Below are positions 34,470-45,559 of a stretch of DNA of 64,000 nucleotides, one piece after another. The stretch's first letter is position 1; the number at the start of each line of letters is the position of its first letter. Source of the stretch: Trichobilharzia regenti (Eukaryota > Platyhelminthes > Trematoda > Strigeidida > Schistosomatidae); assembly GCA_944472135.2 (NCBI GenBank), contig OX235263.1:23489379-23553378 (forward strand), read 5' to 3'. The position numbers and the translations under genes are program-made. Below the pieces are notes generated by a model, which saw only the letters and a program-made list of their open reading frames with translations, ran no database searches and had not been told where the DNA came from.

Positions 34470-34800
34470 TATGTGCAGACACTGAGAAAATATGCTTCTG
34501 AACATATTGGGCATCAATCTGTGGATGTTTGGCCCACGATTCGCCTCTGTCAAATATCAAATGATGGTGCAGGACTGGAGGATACTCACTCCTTGTTTAA
34601 AGGTGGGAAGTGAGTTGTTAGGACGTGTTGGCCATTTGACTTTTTTGTGGTGTTTCATTTCCCCCTATAGGTTGATTTCTGATGAAATCGCAGTACGGAT
34701 AAAAAATGCTCGTGTGTCAATTACCAGCCCACATGATTTCCCACGTAGACGTGATATCCGGATATTTTTCGGAAGAAATTTGTCCTTTTCATCGATTCAT
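34470..34800 (+). mobile_element. RTE-like fragment
   Basis: The translation from 34492 (FGPRFASVKYQMMVQDW, then VGHLTFLW and LISDEIAVRIKNAR) parallels the region just after the YADD box of the RTE-like element at 3.35-3.6 kb (MRFAPVKCKMMLQDW, FTYLGS, LISDEISARIQGAR). Both ends are truncated and the fragment is decayed. Confidence 0.7.
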
Positions 34801-37800
34801 TCTCTTCTAGTTTATGTTTTTGTGGCATGGTTTTAAAAAGTTAAGAAAAGCTTCATTGGCTGTCTATGATAATATGCTTCAGCTTTCGGTGAATTCTACT
34901 CCAAATCTACATTGGAAATGTGTTTTAAATACGAAAATTAGGCCTCAAGTTTTCGAGGCTTACATGACAACATTTCACACGTATATTTCTGAAACCTCCC
35001 GTATTAATCCTGATTACCGGCTTCAACATAACACACAGTCTATTTTCAATAAGATTCATACCTAATTAAATGGGCTTGAACATCCGGAAAGTTGAAAATG
35101 CGGTTTAAACAGATACCTTCCTCTGACTCTGTCATGCTATTTCCCATCCATAAATTATGTATCAGCGTCAAGCAATACATCGTTCGCATGATTTTTAGCA
35201 TCCAGTGTTTAAAGCACAAACAGTAGGCTGCATATAGAGGAAATTACTGTGTCGGAATGTGAGAATTACTATCAACTAGTTGGGCGCCATTCAGTAGCTG
35301 TTTCATTACCAGAAGTATTTCAGAAAAACTGCTGTGGTTACTCTTAAAAGGTGTGAGTTCACACACTCATTTCAATTATTTTCAGGTGGCTAAGAATGTA
35401 ATAGGAAATGCATTCACCTAGCCAGCTTCTTCATCTCATCTGACTGAGGGCAAATAACAAAATACAGGGATTGTTATGCTGGGATAGCCCAGTGAAGTTT
35501 ATTAAAATTAGATCCAATGATTATGACTTCATGCAGACTACCATTCCAGTGGTGCTACAGTGACAATCAGTTTTTCCCTTTGTTATCAGTTACTTTCGCT
35601 AGATATTGAAAATCAGATGACAGACCTGTAGGGACCAGCGACACGATTCTCTGGTCATTGTCAAGTCAGCAACATACTGTAAGATAAATATGCAGAAAAA
35701 AGTGGAGATGGACTGCGTATACTCGGGGAAGGCCTACATATCACAGTGAAGAACATTCCCTTGGGTTGAACCCAAATGAGAAGCGTCTAGCGGAGTGTGT
35801 TCTGAGGACAACATAGAAGAAGTCGAGAAAGCCTGAAACCAGTTGAAGGTTTGGCTAAAATTTAGTGGCTCACAACTGCACGCAATAGATAAGTTCGGCT
35901 GACCGAACACATAACACAGTGATAGCTATGATAATCGACCGAACCTTTAAGGCTTAGATAGCCACCATTCGCCGAATCTGAATCCTGCCGTCTCCCTAAC
36001 TGCAGTTTTACCGGGGGCCTTGTGAAGACCCTGTCGATATCTTCAACCTCTTTGTTAACAAGATATAGTTGGCCAGCGAGCAAGACTACTTAAACTAATT
36101 AGTTTCTTCTTGTGCTGTTATTAACTGGGAATAATACTCACGATTGTTATGGGATTCTGGGGAGCTAGTTAGTTGAGCTGCTTGAACAACTTGAAGCTCG
36201 TTTCAGGTTGGCTTTAACCACGAAAAACGCTGTCGATTATCATGTGGTCATCTATCCCGATAGACCTGACCCCTGACCAAGTTACCCGCTGACTATTCAA
36301 TCTGATCCATGCAACTCGGTGACTAGACTGGCCTTAAAACTGCCCCAGCTATTGGAGGAGAATTTAACACTTACGGCAGTTCAAAGATTTATTTATTAAC
36401 GATGGTATGAATAAAGCACGCATTTATGAAATCACACAACTATTTTTTCTCTCGAAAATTATACCGACCACCAACGTCCGCACATGTAAACAAACTGAAT
36501 ATGAAGCGTCTGAGATTCGGCTGATTTCACGAACCTTGGTCCCTTATGGGAACATCTGTCCTGTCAGATCTAAGCCGCACAACCGTCTGACTCCATGACA
36601 TGTGTTGGGGCTACTCTCAATACAGCTTTAACCAATGAAGGAAAGACATAAAGATCCACAGTCAAGGTGAAATGCAGCAACTGCTCTTTAGTTCCTTGAA
36701 AGTTCAGTTGTTTGCGATATGTCTGCCCTGGTTTTATCAATACGGAAACACAAACTGATCGTTGAGGTTGATTTCGTTGAGGCTTCACTAAGTTTCCGGA
36801 TTATTTTGGCACCATGCAGAAGCATACTGGAGTAGCAATTCAGATATGGCCATTTGTGGCATTGTATTGTCTTCAGATGACTGAAAAACATTCCTGTGCA
36901 TACTTGGTTGATTGATTATTTTAGACTCGTATTTATTTCTTATTAGTGGTTTCCTCATAACAAACGTTTACACAGACGTTAATTAATGAGATATCAAAGC
37001 ATCACGTTACCTGTGGAGCTACGAAGAAGATTTGGACTAGCCTGTCAGTGATGACGTTGGCTGACATGACATGCCCAGTGTTATGTTTGAAGAGGGCTGT
37101 GGTTCAATTGCAGATTGCTAGTGAGACATAGAAATTGTGGCTTTCAAGAGTGGGTGCCCTTTGTTTATCATGAAGTGTTTAACATGTGGCGGTTAAAGAT
37201 CACATAAATCTATAAACTGTAGTCACATCAGCTGTCGTCGTTTGGTGCTGACCTCCACTGTTTAGGTGGATGAGTTAGGCTGCAGGTGCGTCACAGTAGA
37301 CATTTCCTATAACCCTTAGGTAGCTAAAAACGAGTTTTGGCCTAGCAACATTAACTGAGAAACAAATATTCTGGTCTGGATGGTTTAATAAATGCTATTT
37401 TGCTTCACCAACTGTTTCTGTTGTGAAAGAAGCGAACTGAACCAAATAATCAAAAGAAGGCAAGCTTAAACTTTACACAGGGGAGTGCAGTCCAGGAAAA
37501 GTGATCCTGAACGCACCAGCCACGTGGAAAGAAGCAATATTTACGTAAAATGTACATATTTGTGAAAAAGGAATAAAAAGGGAGTGAAACAGCAACTCAC
37601 TACACCTTTCTCTGACGTATGACAAGAGGCCTTTCAGTTTCGGATTGGGATGTCAACTAAGTAGCTATATAATAATAATATATTCTCATTTTGTACATGA
37701 GGGACGCCAGTTTACAGGCATCATCAATACGATAAATTACATACACGATTAGCAATCATACTTAATAATAATGTTTTAATAAAATTTTTTTTTCCTACCT

Positions 37801-37995
37801 GTGTGGGACACACCGAATGTACAGGCATGGATAAGCATTTTATAAATTTCATAAATTTGGTTTGTGGTTAAATTACATGGTTGCTGACGTGTTCATCTGT
37901 CTTCTTACCCTAGCGGTAACCCTAATCCTTCCTCAGCCTTACTCTAACACGACCTTCCCCAAATAAGCCAGATTATACACCTTAGAGAACGATGA
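34801..37995. other. Unassigned region, no supportable gene
   Basis: A frame at 34814-35065 (83 codons) with a polar sequence ending QSIFNKIHT is the longest plain candidate, but nothing in it was recognised and no splice context was established. The rest shows only short frames. No domain was recognised on either strand. Confidence 0.4.
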
Positions 37996-38221
37996 GGTCG
38001 TGGATTTCCCGTGTAAAACAGACGAATGTTTAAGTGACATAATTTTCACCACACATGAGATCGATAAAGCTGTCGCCAATCTTAAGCCTAGTAACACTAC
38101 TGGTCCAGACGGTATATCTTCTGTTCTGCTGAAAAACGGTGGTAATGACATGAGTTTACTCTTACTCAAGTTATACTCAATTTCATTAAGCGATGGGCCA
38201 TACCCTAACTGCTGGAAGAAG

Positions 38222-38418
38222 TCTTATATATATATTTTTTTGATTTACAGGTTGATTCCACACTGTATTTTTGGTACAAGTATGGAATTTTCAGCATGGA
38301 TATCGGTAGCCCAAATTTTGCAGGCCGACCATAGATATCAGGTATGCGCCGGTGTGGGCTCGAACCTCGGACCATGTGCATGGTCGGCGAGAGTCCTAAC
38401 CACTGTGCCACCAACGCA
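38222..38418 (-). repeat. tRNA-headed SINE with CR1-like tail, in the RT frame
   Basis: Near match to the SINE at 10152-10341: tRNA-like head on the minus strand (38418 down to 38345, GGTGGCACAGTGGTTAGGAC and B-box GAGGTTCGAGCCC), shared body, and the GCTGAAAATTCCATACTTGT tail. No clear target duplication was found. Confidence 0.78.
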
Positions 38419-41159
38419 CAGAAATGGACAACTAAGCGTCCGTCGGTAACCTCACAGTGGCTATCTCCAAAACGGCCTGTCCATAAATACGGGCCTATAG
38501 CTGATATCAACAACTACTACCCCATCAACATCACGTCCGTAGTTTCACGTGTAATGGAAAAGGTAGTAAAGACTCAAATCATTCAGTACTTGCTGTCAAA
38601 TGACCTACCATCCCCATCCCAATACGGTTTCTTAAGTAGAAGGTCGTGCATAACTTGCCACTTAGATTATTTTGACTACATTACACAAAGCATTGATAAT
38701 GGGCGTTCGGTAACAACATTGTTTCTCGACGTTAACAAGGCCTTCGATAAAGTCCCAAATATCAGACTCCTAACAAAGCTCCGATCCTACGAAATAACCG
38801 GAAAGCTCAAATGGATAAGTTCTTTTCTCACAGAAAGACAGCAATTAGTCAAAATCAACCACCAGCTGTCTTCCTCAAAGCCGATAACCAGTGGTGTAAT
38901 ACAAGGTAGTGTTCTTGGCCCTATTCTGTTCCTCTTATTTATAAATGACATAGTCTCTGTAATCAAGTATGGCAAGCCATACCTTTTTGCAGATGATCTC
39001 AAGATAGTATATGATTATGGGTACGGTGATATGAGCGTCGAAAGCAAGATCCAACAAGACTTAAACGATCTAGGCGATTGGAGCAAAAGGTGGCAACTGA
39101 CTTTCAACCCAGACAAGTGCGGTGTAACCCACCTTGGACGCTGGAAACCGATAATGTGCCTATATATGTACGGTAAGCTCCTCTCAAATCTGAACACAGT
39201 CACGGATCTCGGGATAACAAACTCAGTTTATCCTTTTCCGATCATGCAAACAAGGTTGTATCTGACTGTAAACGACTTACTGCCTTTGTACTGAGTAACT
39301 TCTATACCCAAGAAGCAAGATTAGCTATATATAGGACATGTATCCGTCCCAAACTTAAATATTGTGCTCTCCTATTTAGTAACCTCAGGTCCGTAGACAG
39401 AAAAAAATCGAAAGTGTTCAGAGATTTCTCACGAAACGCATAATAGGGTTTGACCAACAAGTGGAATATGTTAACAGGTGTGTGCGTCTGAAATTAGAGC
39501 CTCTGTGGTTAAGGAGAGTGAAGTGCAACCTATTTCTACTCTTCAAAGTCATTAGGAAACATTGCAACAGTAACTCATCCATAACGTGGAAAAATATTAA
39601 ATCATATCAGCTGCGAAACCACGACTGCCTTGTCAAGGTGGCTACCCACAGAAAATCCATTAGAGCAAACTTTTTCACCATAAAATGTTGCACTCTTTGG
39701 AACCAACTACCACCTGAAATAAGATGTTGTGAAAACCCTGATGGGTTCAAACGGAGCCTAGAAAGACACTTTAACATGTCCACCCTAGCTCGCCTAAAAG
39801 ACCACAGCTGTTGGTAGAACGGAAATTGAAGTCCAGTCCAGTCTTCAGTATAGTCACATACGTATATCTCGACTCTAATACTCACGCAGCGAACGTTAAC
39901 TAATTTACTGATTTCTATTCTCTATAATTTTCACTAAGTTGCGTTGGTAAAAGTATCCCTGGAAATAATTATAATAGCATCCACACCTTTTAACGTTTTA
40001 CATATGTATATACTAATATAATAATACTTAATAATCATGCATGTTCAATTCTTAAATTAGATTGTTATTAAAATACTTAAAATGATTAAAATATTTATGC
40101 ATCAAATGTTCTCTTGCTTTACCACGCTTGTTTCTATTATAACACTCAATTATTGAGCCTAGTGTATTATTATTTGATATACGAATTATATTATTGACTA
40201 TACTCTTATTATATATGGTTTGATTTACTCTACGGCTCCGTGTAGACTAACTACCATTCTTCAGTATACACACACTGCAGTATTGTTAACCAAATGCCAT
40301 AATTTTGTTGGTTCTGTGTTAATATCTTTTTATAATATGTCTAGACACGTTACTTTGCCATGTCAGATGTTTAATATATATATGTACACTAAGTCCTGCC
40401 AACCGACCTTACCTTCAGTTCATACTACCTACATTGAACCCTAACTATAGTGTTCTGCTGGATCTTGCTTCACTATTCACAAAACCTATTCGTTTTGCTC
40501 CTTAAGTTTTTAACTTCTTCTAAAGTAATCTGTTCATTAGGATGCATGCACACATATATAATATGTTAATAAAGATGTACGTGGAGACCTATTGGAAGCA
40601 CTCATTAAGAAAGCTACGGAGATGGAATATGGGGTACGAACAAGTCTGGTACCAAGCAATATATTTGCGGTAGCCATAATAATCATAGTCTCAGAGCCTA
40701 ACATCAAAAAAGGAGGGAGGGTGGCGCTAGCTGATCAGTAGATATGGTGGTGGTCACCATTCTGCAGGAACAGCAATATGCAATTTGGAGACCCGAGATA
40801 TTTCTGATTTTTATGAAGGCATAGATCTTTATCTTGAAAAAGATAATAATGAACGCCTTTAACAGATCATGCTTCTACCTTTAAATATATACCATTCGCT
40901 CAGCTTATTGTTGAGATGCGACCACGCGGGATCTGCACAGATTTATGGGGCATCTTATAAATTAACTTGCTATCCATCATCAGATCTTTAAATACCACTT
41001 CACAATATCTTGTCTCACTCATTTTCTAATAACGTCTTTACTTGATCCTTATTATATTCCATTAAACCTAACATTTTATAGCTCTTTATGAATTTGATTC
41101 GACTTACTCTATTCCTATTCTCTTGAGGGTACGGTTGTGCACCAAATAGAAAAAAAGGC

Positions 41160-41228
41160 ATGAAATAATAATAATAACAGCTTTATTCCAAACAGTATTT
41201 GTGGTACAGGTATGGAATTTTCAGCGAA
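41160..41228 (-). repeat. Short CR1-type 3' end insertion
   Basis: Absent from the otherwise matching stretch at 29358-29385. It reads on the minus strand GCTGAAAATTCCATACCTG, GTACCACAAATACTG, GGAATAAAGCTG and then ATT repeats, which is the terminal 3' consensus of the CR1-like elements here. Probably a severely 5'-truncated insertion. Confidence 0.65.
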
Positions 41229-41309
41229 ATAAAACAACTGGCTTGAAAATAATTGTATTAAAGCCAAAAGTGAACATCATGATAGTACGAAGAATACTGG
41301 TATCATTAT

Positions 41310-41730
41310 AATAATAATAATTTTATTTTCATATAAACATATAAATTTGCATGAAAATGCATGCCATTTCTACAGGCACGATCAAATATGGTATAATGTC
41401 AAATCTTAAATTGTCTACAAGTTAATAATGTTTCAACAGTTAAATATTTGATACATATATATATAATTACACTCATTGTCTGAACCAGGCCGTATAGTTA
41501 TTGAATTGTACAGTTGTCCTCCAGGCTGAGCGGGAAAACTGACTTCGTTTCGTTTTCATCCCGCGGTTGTAGGCATATGATAACCAACGCCCATCTAAGA
41601 GAAAAATTGCATCATGACCATAAGAATCATCAGGGAACATTGGATGCTGACCCTTAGAGTTTAAGTCGACTTGTTTAGCTGAAGGTGTCCCGTCAAGCAT
41701 CCCCGTTTCGATTTCGTGCACGATAATTAG
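41310..41730 (-). repeat. Retroelement 3' end, inverted relative of 29630-29910
   Basis: The reverse complement of 41310-41605 matches 29630-29910. The terminal microsatellite is ATT-type, at 41310-41330. A short frame upstream (41721 down to 41473) ends in SYAYNRGMKTKRSQF and was not assigned. It may be the end of a coding region. Confidence 0.5.
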
Positions 41731-42289
41731 CCAGCTCAGTTTACGCTTCAGTCCGCGATTCGGCTCCGAAATCTATCTCGTAATTTGGACAATCATTTGT
41801 GGTTTTTTGCTTCTCCTTTGGTACACGAAAAACAAATAACGTAGTTGTTGCTATAAGATCTTGCGTTAATATACTCCGTACAATTTGCGAACGTCCATAC
41901 CGTCAGCCTCTAAAACCTAAACAGTCCTTAGACTAAACCTTAATTTAAACGCGCGTTCCTTGGATACGGCCTGATTTTTCCTCTCTGACCAGAAAATGCT
42001 AATTTTGTGGATTGTCCGCTTTGGAAACCTAATCTCCCTAGCCGGTGAATTAAATTCAACCATTACTCACATAATAAATCTCTGTGTGATACGTCCAGCT
42101 GTCTCGAACTACTGCCAAAGCTTCAGATGCTACTTTTGTAGCAGCATCTTCCTCCCTCGTTCAGATAAACAAGACTTGTTGGTCTACCACGTGATTGTTG
42201 TGAAGCCGGTCATCCAGAAAGTACTAGGTAAAGTCAAAAACCTTTTCTTTTCCTTGTCTTGTACTTTTTCAGTCTTATTCCTGTTCTTT
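41731..42289. other. Unassigned spacer
   Basis: No recognised gene. An open stretch at 41996-42290 has a hydrophobic translation but no identifiable domain, and it runs into the 3' end of the CR1-like element. Confidence 0.35.
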
Positions 42290-45200
42290 TGGATAATAAT
42301 AATAATAATAATCACTTTATTCCACAACAATAAAAATTTACAGCATGGAATTTTCAGCGTTTCTTTTACATATTGCAATGGTTTAGCTCTGTTTATAATT
42401 ATATAAATGTATAAAATGTTAAAATATTGATAGTTAATAGGAAAAAAAAAAAAAAAAAAAAAAAAAACCCAACAAAATCACACCATTTCTAGGTCATAGT
42501 GAATAATAAATAAATAATATAACAAATAACACATGCATTAATATGCATCATTACATTTTATAGTTTAGTTATTGATTCAAAAGTTGTAAAAGTTCTTTTC
42601 TGATATTTGTCTCTTCACACAATACTCGTGCCAAATATGGAACGGTCGAATTTTTATATTTTGTAGTACGAGCATAAATGTTTATAAAATTTCTTCTGGT
42701 CTTACCCGAAGAGATACAAGGAAACAATTGTGAATAAAGAGGATGTTCACTATCAGATAAGATAACTTTAGCTAAGTGTTTACAAGAATTCATATGCCTA
42801 TTGACAACAGTGTCATTTAGTTGAGTCAAAGGGATAGCACTGACCCTACTTACAGCCCTCAATGTTCTTCGTAGTATTATATGATCTTTCTTGAGTAGCC
42901 CAGGGAAGAATAATGGAGAACAATAAAGAATGATGGGCAAAACACATGAATTAATAAATTGTATGATAAGAGATTGAGTTATACCTGAGTGTCTCAACTT
43001 CTTTATGTAATAAGTCAGACGGAAAACTTTCTTAGAAACTATAAGAATATGAGACGACCAGCAAAGGTTTGAAGAGAAACTAATGCCAAGATAAGAAACA
43101 CTTGACTTACTCTCTATCATGGTACCATCAATATTACAACAATCATGAGATTGAATCAATCCATGCATGTCTTTTTCACTTCTCAAGCTGAAATCAACAG
43201 TGTTACATTTAGTTGGATTTAGTTTAAGACCATTTGAGCCAGACCAATCCTTAACTTCAGCTAAGAAGCCATTCATATGGGAACAATCCGATGTGGAAAC
43301 TACAGGGACAGAAACGGTCAGATCATCAGCATACTTAATGAAGTTAACTTTGGGTGAGTTCGGAAGGTCATGCAAAAAGAAAGAGAAAAGAAATGGAGAA
43401 AGTACTGCACCTTGAGGCACACCACTTTCAGTTAGCTGAGAAGTGGAGCGCTTTCCAGCCAAAACAGTATGCTGTTTCCTATCCTTAAAATAAGAAGACA
43501 GCCATCTAGTTGCCCAGGACTCTGTTTGAGCTGAAATCATCTTTCCTAATAAAAGTGTCCTAGGAACAGAGTCGAAAGCTGCAGTATAGTCTAAAAAAGC
43601 TGTTCGAACGAACTTAGCACCCTTATCAAGGCAGGAAACAATATTGTGGTGTAGTACAATGGCTGCATCTAATGTACTTCTTCCACACTTATAAGCAAAC
43701 TGCTTAGGGTCACTAAAAGCTTTTAAAGAAGGTTTAAGAATATTCAAAAGAAGTTTCTCCATAGTTTTCAAAAAAGGAGATGTTATAGCGACCGGTCTAA
43801 ACTTTATACCTGCTCCAGAAGATGATTTCTGTACAGGTACAACCTTGATTTCTTTCCAGTCAGCAGGTACCGTTTCCCTGTTAAATGATGCGTTAAAGAT
43901 TTGAGTAAGAGGATGACACAAGATGTCTGCACACTTTTGAAGAAGAATGCTTGGTACACCATCTGGACCAAGGCTGTGTGTTGGATTTAATGACTTCAAA
44001 CATAATAGTACATCCTTTTCTTTAAAACCCTGAAAATGACCATTTTCTTGACTAGGTACATCAGGTACAACCATATTAATTTGTTTCTTGATAAATGATT
44101 TGTTTAAAGCATTAACATCAGAATAAGCATCAACGGACATTTGTTTTTTACTTGTAAGTTTATTGAAAAGTTTCCAAATGTTTGAAGGATTTTTACATGA
44201 TAAAAATTTTTCATTATATAGTCTGTTCAACCTTTCTATTTCAATTTTTATATGGGTGTTTATTTTACGGACACCAGTATTATCACAATTCTTATACAAC
44301 TTCTCTTTTTGTCTTCTAAGTTTTTTCAGTTGCACAGAAGAGATTCTGTCAAATCTCGAAAACAGTGTTTCATATGGACAGCAAATTTCCAAACAAAACT
44401 TCAGATAATCGGTTATATTAGAGACAGTAGCATCCAACTTATCGTCAGTAAATAGTTCCCAGTTGGTATCATGCAACATGCTTCTTAATGCTAGAATGTT
44501 GTCATGGGAATATGAACGTTCATGTATCTTCTTTGTTAAATGACTAAACAATTTTCGTTGTAACTTGCCGTACACTTTCGGTAAAATACGAATAATGCAG
44601 TGGTCAGAATTTAACAAAGGAGCTCTCCTTCGGGTTTCATATACATCACGGTCATTTATGAAAACCAGGTCTAGTGATTTGTCCAGACGTGTATTAAACT
44701 TGACTAGATTCTCATGACCAAGTGAAGTAAGAAAGCTGTGATCACATAAATTAAAATCACCACAGACTATAGACAACGAGTTTCCGAATGCAGGAGCAGC
44801 GAATTCAGTAAACTCATCTGCAAACATAACTATATTAGAAAGGCTACAATTGGGTGTTATGTAAATATTTGTTATGTATATATAAGAATATTTACTTAAG
44901 TGTTTTGGGCGACACCTGACGGTTATGCAATCTATATTGTCATTAGAATAATTGAAGCAAACGTGATTTGATGTAGACCAACTTGTGTTTATAAATGTGG
45001 CTACCCCTCCTCCATATTTTTTCTTGGAACTATTTCTATCTTGGCGAAAAACTTTATATCCATTTATTGAAACTAGATTATCATCATAATGCTGGTGCAG
45101 CCAAGTCTCTTGTATTGCTAAAACTCCAGCATTTCGATAAACATTGGAATACATTAGGGATTGGAGATAATCCATTTTGTTGGACAGGGATCTACAATTA

Positions 45201-45316
45201 GTGCTAACGAGTTCAGGAACAGTCATTTGATTAATTTGTGTACGTTTCAGTGCACGCTGCCAGCCACAGTGATGCTTTTTTCTCAATTTTTGTGAATGAC
45301 ACAACACGGTAGGTTG
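42290..45316 (-). mobile_element. CR1-like element, nearly intact ORF2, 5' end split by a gypsy-like insertion
   Basis: The 3' end lies at about 42290-42360 (ATT repeats, GGAATAAAGTG, GCTGAAAATTCCATG on the minus strand). The UTR contains a run of 26 A on the plus strand (42442-42467). ORF2 occupies 42569 to about 45310. The upstream flank of the gypsy-like insert (49920-49967) carries the same frame onwards to an ATG at 49967, so the insertion fell about 18 codons into ORF2. This is among the best-preserved non-LTR elements in the window. Confidence 0.83.
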
Positions 45317-45327
45317 TGTAAGACACA
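42569..45327 (-). CDS. CR1-like ORF2: AP endonuclease and reverse transcriptase
   Basis: The open frame covers about 915 codons without a stop. The first Met still inside the uninterrupted part is at about 45225 (MTVPELVSTNCRSLSNK). The endonuclease shows ALQETWL-like AIQETWL, GDFN near residue 188 and NSDHCI; these are the catalytic Glu, Asp/Asn and His blocks of AP-type nucleases. The RT shows SLGPDGVPSILLQ, FRPVAITSPFLKTMEK, FLDYTAAFDSV, SGVPQGAVLSPFLF and an intact YADD near residue 665, then the thumb region LGISFSSNL and the C-terminal RVLCEETNIRKE. Its job would be target-primed reverse transcription of its own RNA. All catalytic motifs are present. Only the extreme N-terminus is displaced by the gypsy-like element. 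Confidence 0.85.
45312..45316. repeat. Target site duplication of the gypsy-like element, left
   Basis: GGTTG immediately before the LTR; repeated at 49915-49919. Confidence 0.9.
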
Positions 45328-45559
45328 CAGACCACAGACACGACGGGTGGAGAAGAAGGCAAAGACGGTACGGAGGAAGCGTTTATTTTAAAGAAACCGG
45401 ACTCAAATTACCCGGGTACAAGTTAGTTATCGTCATTTATAACAAGCTTTGATAACTGGTCCTCCTCTTGCTCCAATGATGCCACATCACCGTTTCTTTC
45501 TGAAAAAGAGAAAAAGGAAACTTGTTTAGTGGCATTGTATCGGTTTCCATTGCATTACA
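45317..45559 (-). repeat. 3' LTR of the gypsy-like element
   Basis: 243 bp. The gag-pol stop codon (45555-45557) lies just inside it. One base differs from the 5' LTR. Confidence 0.9.

Larger units (their letters stand above)
37996..41307 (+). mobile_element. CR1-like element, second copy, carrying SINE and frameshifts
   Basis: The RT frame starts near 38000 (LKPSNTTGPDGISSVLLKNGG). It is broken by a reverse-oriented SINE at 38222-38418 and resumes with NNYYPINITSVVSRVMEK, FLDVNKAFDKVP, SGVIQGSVLGPILFL and a FADD box at 38986-38997. A frameshift near 39225 moves the thumb to another frame. The end (39461-39817) matches the first copy (LWLRRVKCNLFLLFKVIRKH, STLARLKDHSCW). The 3' UTR to 41307 contains the uninterrupted equivalent of the array insertion site at 40685-40689 (GTCTC). 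A short CR1-type 3' end has inserted at about 41163-41225. Confidence 0.78.

Noticed and set aside
34814..35065. A host exon encoding 83 residues
   Set aside because: No splice context, no recognised domain, and it directly follows a decayed RTE fragment.
41996..42406. A small membrane protein gene
   Set aside because: The hydrophobic translation comes largely from T-rich sequence and overlaps the 3' end of the CR1-like element.
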